64,000 bases of DNA from Amphiura filiformis. Its lineage: Eukaryota; Echinodermata; Ophiuroidea; Amphilepidida; Amphiuridae. The notes beneath the pieces were generated by a model. That model was given only the letters and a program-made list of their open reading frames with translations. It did not search any database and was not told the origin of the DNA. Below are positions 58,214 to 64,000 of the stretch, piece by piece. Position 1 is the stretch's first letter. Each line of letters starts with the position of its first letter. Both the position numbers and the translations under genes were made by a program. The stretch covers positions 60,181,776 to 60,245,775 of the forward strand of contig NC_092642.1 of the NCBI RefSeq assembly GCF_039555335.1. Reading direction: 5' to 3'.

Positions 58214-58718
58214 TTACATTTAACATGATTAGAGGTAATTGGTCCCATCTTTACCCTTGTGATCTATATTGATCAGGTTATACCAGGCCCATGCACTCTG
58301 TACAAACTGGCAATACCGATTTGGAGTCATCTCATCGTAGTATCGTGATTTAGTAGGATTATGACTTCTATACCACCGATAAAGACTGAGTAGGTGACAA
58401 ATTGTGACTGTGTATTCTATTTGGCATCCTCTTCCAAATAATTTTGAGATGATCACATTTTTGTATAACTCGCTGAACAGATATCTGCCCACCGACAAGC
58501 CTAATCTGCACATAATTTTTTACGTCACATCGTAGCTCATTAGTGTTTACATCACATTCACCTTTTTTGTCTGCATATGACAGACTCTTACACAAAGTCC
58601 AGCTCTTACACAAGGTCCAGCTCTGACACTGTCATTAGTTTTGTGTTCGGGAGTGCCGTCTCTCATAATTAGTACTCTCAGGTTATACTGCAAAACAATA
58701 ATATGTCTACTGATTACA

Positions 58719-59462
58719 TATGAAGAGCTTTGTTTCAAAACCCCTTACATCCACTTTTGGCCAAATTGAGTTATTGGCATAATATTATAGTGTGGGTAAA
58801 AATACACATTTTGGTGGTTGTTTGACCTTCATACTACCTTCCCTTCTGGAGTTATCGCATATTTCCCGTTTGGGAAATCTTAGGGAATTTCCGGAAATCT
58901 GAACTTAAAATGAATATAGAATTGTTTTGTTTTAAATTTTTTGATGTATAATGGTAGCCTGGAATGTTCTTTACATATTAAAACCAAAAGGAACTGTTTT
59001 TGGGTCACTGTGTTTGAAAAAATCATTTTAATTAACAAAAGGTGTAGCTCGAAATACCCAAAAATGCCATTTTCCGAATTTAATTAAAAATTCATAATTT
59101 AAAAAGTAAATGAGATATTTCAATTTTTCGTTTTGATTTTCAAAGCATTAGTCAAGTTACATAATGTAGTGCAAACAAATGGGCTCAAATTTGATTGCGA
59201 AGGTGGTTTCTAGAAAAGGGGTAAATTTATTTTGTTGCAAAAACCCTTACATCCACAAAAGGTGCGATATAAAAGAAATAATAAAATAAATAGGAAGCCT
59301 TGAAAATTGTCCCAAAGCTATTCTTTTAGTTTCTATTCATCAACACTTTATCCAATCCCAAATTGAATCAAATCGAACAAGTAATACTTGCACAATTAAA
59401 AAAAGCTGTTTTTCTCAAAAGTCAAAAGTGGATGTAAGGGTTTTGCAACAAAGCTCTTCATA
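58719..59462. mobile_element. 744-bp fold-back element (TATGAAGAGCTTTG ends)
   Basis: TATGAAGAGCTTTGTTTCAA and AACCCCTTACATCCACTTTT at the left pair with AAAAGTGGATGTAAGGGTTT and TGCAACAAAGCTCTTCATA at the right, about 39 bp of inverted repeat. TA borders. The interior carries another AAAACCCTTACATCCAC-like block near 59240. No coding potential. The following 600 bp to 60069 are AT-rich with nothing recognised. Confidence 0.75.
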
Positions 59463-60069
59463 TACTGTGTTGGACACATGTCAATCTATTATCAGACTGA
59501 ATAGATATGAGCATATACCATGATACAGATCCCTCTGCCTGCCAGAGATGCAAGCCTGAAATATTGAAAATTGCCTACATCAAACTCTGATACTTTTATA
59601 CTGAAGTAACCACAATTTTAACCCCTCCCCAAATGAGTTTTGTTTCCTGAATACATTTTATGGTGGAGGACATCAACAGATATCACCGTTTCATATTTTC
59701 GTCTTTTTCAAATCTACAATCCCATAAACAACAGCTGGCTTAAACTGATATGTACAACAATGCTGTTCATAAATACAAAAAAATTATTACACCACCAAGG
59801 GACACAAAAACACCCTGCTCTACGGATATGATCGGCCCAGATTTTGCATTTTTGGGGATTTTTTTTAGCTATATAAAATCCCAAACAGCCAATTTTTTTG
59901 GCTGAAATGGATTGAAATAAATTCAGAAAATTTTCATTACATCAAGTTTTTAGATTTTCAGTGATTTTTTGGTCATTCAGCCTCTTCCCGACTGACCGAC
60001 CATCCCACCCACAGAACAGGGTGTTTTCTTTTGTCGCCTTCAGAAAACACAATAGCACAAAACCATATT

Positions 60070-60322
60070 TGTGACCCCTCGGCACAACTGAGCCCTGAAG
60101 TCGCCAATCATCATTTTTGAGATATTAAAAAATGATATTCTGCTTGAAATAAGCTTTAAAATGATGTATATCATGTCTATAGTACTTGACATTTAAGTAG
60201 TGAAAAATCAATAAAACAGTCAATAAATCCTTAGTTTCCTATTGTTTATTGTTAAGTTTGATGGAGCATATCTCAATAGTGGCACTGGCGACATCCGGGC
60301 TCAGTTGTGCCGAGGGGTCACA
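60070..60322. mobile_element. Fold-back MITE (TGTGACCCCTCGGCAC ends)
   Basis: TGTGACCCCTCGGCACAACT and GAGCCCTGAAGTCGCCA pair with TGGCGACATCCGGGCTCAGT and TGTGCCGAGGGGTCACA, about 37 bp with one or two mismatches. The interior is AT-rich. Confidence 0.78.
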
Positions 60323-60346
60323 TTTGCATGTGCACTCCTATGGGCA

Positions 60347-60595
60347 AAATATCTAATTCTCGATTATGAGAGCCAACTTGGATATGCACATATATTTGCG
60401 TCAAGCGCGCTACGCAAAAACACATGCTTACTCAGCAAGCACACCTTTTGAGAATTGACCAATCGCAGTCTTTAAATACGATCTTTGCTAGGCAAGGTCA
60501 AGGTTCGGTCATGTAGCCCGCGCGATTGAGTTATTCTATGAAAAGTATGCAGACGCAACAGTACGTCCTCTCATGATCGAGAATTACGATATTTT
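60347..60595. mobile_element. Fold-back MITE (AAATATCTAATTCTCG ends)
   Basis: AAATATCTAATTCTCGATTA and TGAGAG at the left pair with CTCTCATGATCGAGAATTAC and GATATTT at the right. It starts about 25 bp after the preceding MITE. Confidence 0.65.
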
Positions 60596-61125
60596 TCTTA
60601 TAATATTCACTGAAATAAAACTTCTAAAGCACCTTTTAGTAAATTCCTATACCTTGTCAATTGTCAATCAAATTGCTACAACATCTAGACACCGATACAG
60701 TAACTTCCCATATTTTATCATTATTTGGCTGTACATAAACACATTACAAAAATGACTTCTGATCAGCTCATAATAGGCATAACATTGTGGATTGATAGAG
60801 AACAGTGTAACACCCAGCTGGGTGCAGCACTTCCATGAACTGCGCTTTCCGTGACTGACACACACTTTTGTGAATTTATACTGCCGTAAGCATGTACCTT
60901 ATTGACTTTTGCAATAAAAAAAATGAATAATTCTCGCCTATTATGATCTGATCAAAGGATAGTTTTGTATGGAGTAATTCAAAATTTGCCGGAAGACTTA
61001 ACCCGACTTAAATATTGGTCAAACCCTAATTTCACAAAGCTTTCAACTCAAAGGTTGCGAGTATTTTTAAGCAATCCTAGCTTAATAATGGATTCCTGTT
61101 CTATTCAATATAAATCCCTATTACG

Positions 61126-61819
61126 AATTGAATACCTAAGTGGAAGAAGGGCCCAACTCCTATTTTTTACAATGAGTTAGACGCAGCATTTTATTGCCAG
61201 CAAACTGTTCTTCCTTGAGTGTGAAAGATGAACCCAAATCCACTCTCTAAATAGTCTTCCATGTACACTTAATCATGGTTTTCATGGAAGAAAGGCCCAA
61301 CTCCATGGAGTTGGGCCCTTCTTCCACAATTAGGTAAAAGAGGAATTTTGTTCAACCATGATATCTGCATTTCACTACAATCAACTTTCTTGCTAACATA
61401 TTACATGCTTCTACTTGTGCAATTAATGGATAATTTCCAAATTTCTGTAGCTATTTATAACACATCTAGCCTTACAGAACTGGCACAAATTCCCGCGCCG
61501 AAATTGTCTAGAGCAATGACGTCCTAATAATTCAATGAAGCTTGACGGGAATTTTGAATATCGCGTGTTGAGAGATTGCTATTTTTATTCGTTTTGATGG
61601 TTAATATTAGTTTGTTTTAAATAAAACCATGTGATTCGTGCTTGATAATTATTTTTCCAACATATAAGACATAATGTTGTGATGCCGGACACTTCCTTTA
61701 AAGGTCCCCTGAAGATGAAAACATTCGTTTGTAAAACTTTTCCAAATATTAAGTTTTTTCTTAATATCTCAAAAACAGTTTTGATGGAGTTGGGACTTCT
61801 TCCAATCAGGTATTCAATT
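61126..61819. mobile_element. AATTGAATAC / GGGCCCAACTCC fold-back element, copy 2
   Basis: Same ends and left two thirds as 37257-37860, including the CATGGAAGAAAGGCCCAACT ... GTTGGGCCCTTCTTCC hairpin near 61285-61325. The segment about 61488-61705 is unrelated to copy 1 and replaces its third GGGCCCAACTCC block, after which TCCCCTGAAGATGAAAACAT resumes in both. The right end reads GGGACTTCTTCC, a deletion and changes relative to copy 1. The following 950 bp to 62770 show no supported gene. Confidence 0.72.
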
Positions 61820-62770
61820 ATAAACAAACTCATACCATAAGTAAAGAAAATGTTCTTGAAACAAATCCAGTACTGGCATATAATGAAGCTATGACGTTTC
61901 AAGACCTACATGTCTGGTCTCTTGATCACGAATGATTCCAGAAGCACTGCTGGTATTTCTAGATGATGCAATGTTTCTAGATGTGCTTGGTATAATATGG
62001 TCATAGGCATGATGTTTCAAGAACATTTTCTTCACTGATCTACATGAACTACCCTGATGAATCTCTCCATAACACCTCATATAGAGGTTATCCACTATAC
62101 TCATGTGTGACTTCTAACAAAAGGCACTGATTCCCGTAGTATTCCTCATTCAAACCAATTCAATACACGACCTTGGAGTTACCTGCATGACTTTGGCGGG
62201 CTATTTTGAAGCAAGCGTGGTTGCACATGCAGGTACTTCTTTTGAAAGTCCTAAACAAGGTATAGCAGTCGCTGATAGGATGTGCAACTTATAGAACACG
62301 GATAACCTCTATTATTCCTCGCAAATTGTGATGGATTTGCAATTTTGCAACTTACAAAGCGTCATAACTCTTTCACTTTGTAAAATGGGAGGAGGTTCAC
62401 GTGGAAAAAATACACTCTACACATGCATGATCAAAAAATTCTAAGTTGTGGTCCTTCGTAAAAGGGGCGACTAATTTTTGTGATTCCTTTAAGAACTAGA
62501 AATATCTGTATATAAAATTGATCAATTTTGTTGAAAAAAAGTCTCTATATATATATTACCTGTGAACACTGATGTTTTTTACATATTATGCATTTATTAT
62601 TTTTGGTATTAATTTTGTTTTCTTTCAATACATAAATTATTTTCATAATTACAATGGCATGGAATGAAACAGCAAATGCTTACATGAGTCTTGAGAAATG
62701 AAATCAAAATATGTATCCGGTAAACAGGCATGTCATTACGGGAACAACTCAAAAGATTGATGGCATTATT

Positions 62771-62954
62771 GGGCTATTCCAGTTGAAATCCATACACCCC
62801 CTATGAAAGACATGGCCTTAATCTCCCACACAGGGAGTGCGAATTTCAATGGGGTTACCTAAATGGGCGACTCCATTTGAAACCTACACCCTCTGTAAGG
62901 GAGTTTAACTTCATGTGTTCCATAGGGGGCGTATGGATTTCATCTGGAATGGCA
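62771..62954. mobile_element. Bracket MITE
   Basis: GGGCTATTCCAGTTGAAATC and CATACACCCCCTATGAAAGA at the left face CATAGGGGGCGTATGGATTT and CATCTGGAATGGC at the right. Inner CTCCCACACAGGGAGTGCG faces a weaker ACCCTCTGTAAGGGAGTTTA. Confidence 0.75.
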
Positions 62955-63143
62955 GATTAACGAAACTTGTTTTGTTACGGAGGGAGGTGGATGATAATGT
63001 TGAATCTTGCATTTCTCCTATGCCTTTAAATAAAATTGATGTCATTTTGTCTCACCTCTGGTCTCCTTACAGATGGAGAGGGAGGGGGTCAGCTATGAAA
63101 CTAGTTTATAGGAAGCCATTAACCTTTTGGGCTGTTCCCCAAT

Positions 63144-63330
63144 TGGGCAATTCCAGTTGACATCCATACACCCCCTATGGAAGACATGACCTTAATCTCC
63201 CACACAGAGGGTGTAGATTGGAAATGAAATCACCCATTCAGGTAACCCCATTTGAAATTTACACCCCCTGTGTGGCAGATTAAGGTCATGTCTTTCATAG
63301 GGGGTGTATGGATTTCAACTGGAATAGCTC
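63144..63330. mobile_element. Bracket MITE, best-preserved copy
   Basis: GGGCAATTCCAGTTGACATC and CATACACCCCCTATGGAAGA pair with CATAGGGGGTGTATGGATTT and CAACTGGAATAGCTC. Inner CTCCCACACAGAGGGTGTAG pairs with TTTACACCCCCTGTGTGGCA. The remaining 670 bp to the window end have no supported feature. Confidence 0.8.
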
Positions 63331-64000
63331 AAAAGGCCAGGGCAGAGATCCAGTAACTGCACTTGCTAAAAGTTTGCTTACCCAAGCACAAGCAAATGAA
63401 TTACAATCCCGGTGCATGTTGTTTTTACCCTATTATGCGTAACTTGTTTACAAATTCGCACCATTTCCACCGGCGCCAGACTTGTTTTATAGCAGTTGTG
63501 ATGTAGTCTCGTCCTCGTCTATTACCAACTCATTTTGATTTCAGAAACAATAATAAATACGCTGTTTGGTAAACACTTCAAGGCCGTTCTATGGGACGCA
63601 CCAATCGTTTATACCAAGGTAACAATAACCATGTTGTAAACTAGACATTTCGCCATCTGCATCACACACTGTTGTATCTTAAAAGGCTGCCTTGTGTCAT
63701 TTTTACCATCATTGTTGTATAGGGTGGTGCGTTTAAATGTACACTAGCTGGAAATTGCTTTGTCGCCCTCTGGCATTTGGCCTACGGATGTGTTTAGTCA
63801 AAGAAAGTTATTTTCTGCATCTTGAAGAGTTAAGCTTTCATTCCATACCAAACTCGACTAATTCTGAACGGATTTTCATAATTTTTTCGCTATCTTTGTG
63901 ATTGGTGAGGAAAAAGCTCCTTCCGGCCTTAAATTTAAAGGGACAGAACGTAAACAAAGTCACATGATGGGAGGAAAGAGAGGGAAATCTGCCTCCGATG

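Noticed and set aside
63964-64000. Possible start of a next gene (ATGATGGGAGG) at the window end
   Set aside because: Only about 12 codons are visible and they match nothing recognisable; it cannot be supported here.

Overview
This is animal nuclear DNA. It has two intron-split genes with GT-AG junctions, no operon-like packing, and a very dense load of short fold-back transposons. A histamine-H3-like amine receptor, long introns, a tRNA-derived SINE and many non-autonomous DNA transposons suggest a marine deuterostome invertebrate such as an echinoderm or hemichordate. That placement is inference; nothing in the window proves it.

Two protein-coding genes are well supported. (1) A two-exon rhodopsin-family amine-type GPCR lies on the minus strand (exons 8975-8760 and 7691-6879, 342 aa). 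(2) A six-exon UBE2D/UbcH5-type ubiquitin-conjugating enzyme lies on the plus strand (31283-44461, 161 aa), with every splice junction readable. It has a 2-residue N-terminal addition, one extra loop residue and an 11-residue C-terminal extension relative to the 147-aa family norm. The two genes share no evident pathway and do not look co-regulated.

Almost everything else is repeats. Region 0-10 kb: TTAA, TA and hAT-like MITEs around the GPCR. Region 10.8-15.3 kb: a macro inverted repeat made of two 692-bp AACGTT-rich fold-back elements, with four other fold-back elements and a 125-bp tandem repeat in its loop. Region 15.4-27.5 kb: two arrays of the same 55-bp minisatellite in opposite orientation (about 1.3 kb and 7.5 kb, 3.3 kb apart). 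The larger array has a roughly 1.2-kb higher-order period and contains a third copy of the 692-bp element. Region 28-31 kb: more MITEs and a CRE-type site upstream of UBE2D. Region 31-44.5 kb: UBE2D, whose introns hold at least ten mobile elements. Region 44.5-64 kb: nested MITEs with no recognisable gene.

The most useful result is a set of transposon families that can be defined from this window alone, because target-site duplications (TSDs) or nested insertions fix their ends. They are: a CAGTGGCG family with four exact 8-bp TSDs (hAT-like); a CAGGGACTG family with two exact 6-bp TSDs; an AAGCCTTG element with an exact 10-bp TSD; a GGGCTCATATTG family with TTA and TAA duplications (Harbinger-like); and several TTAA-flanked families (piggyBac-like). 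None carries a transposase here. No CRISPR array, rRNA gene or intact tRNA gene was seen.
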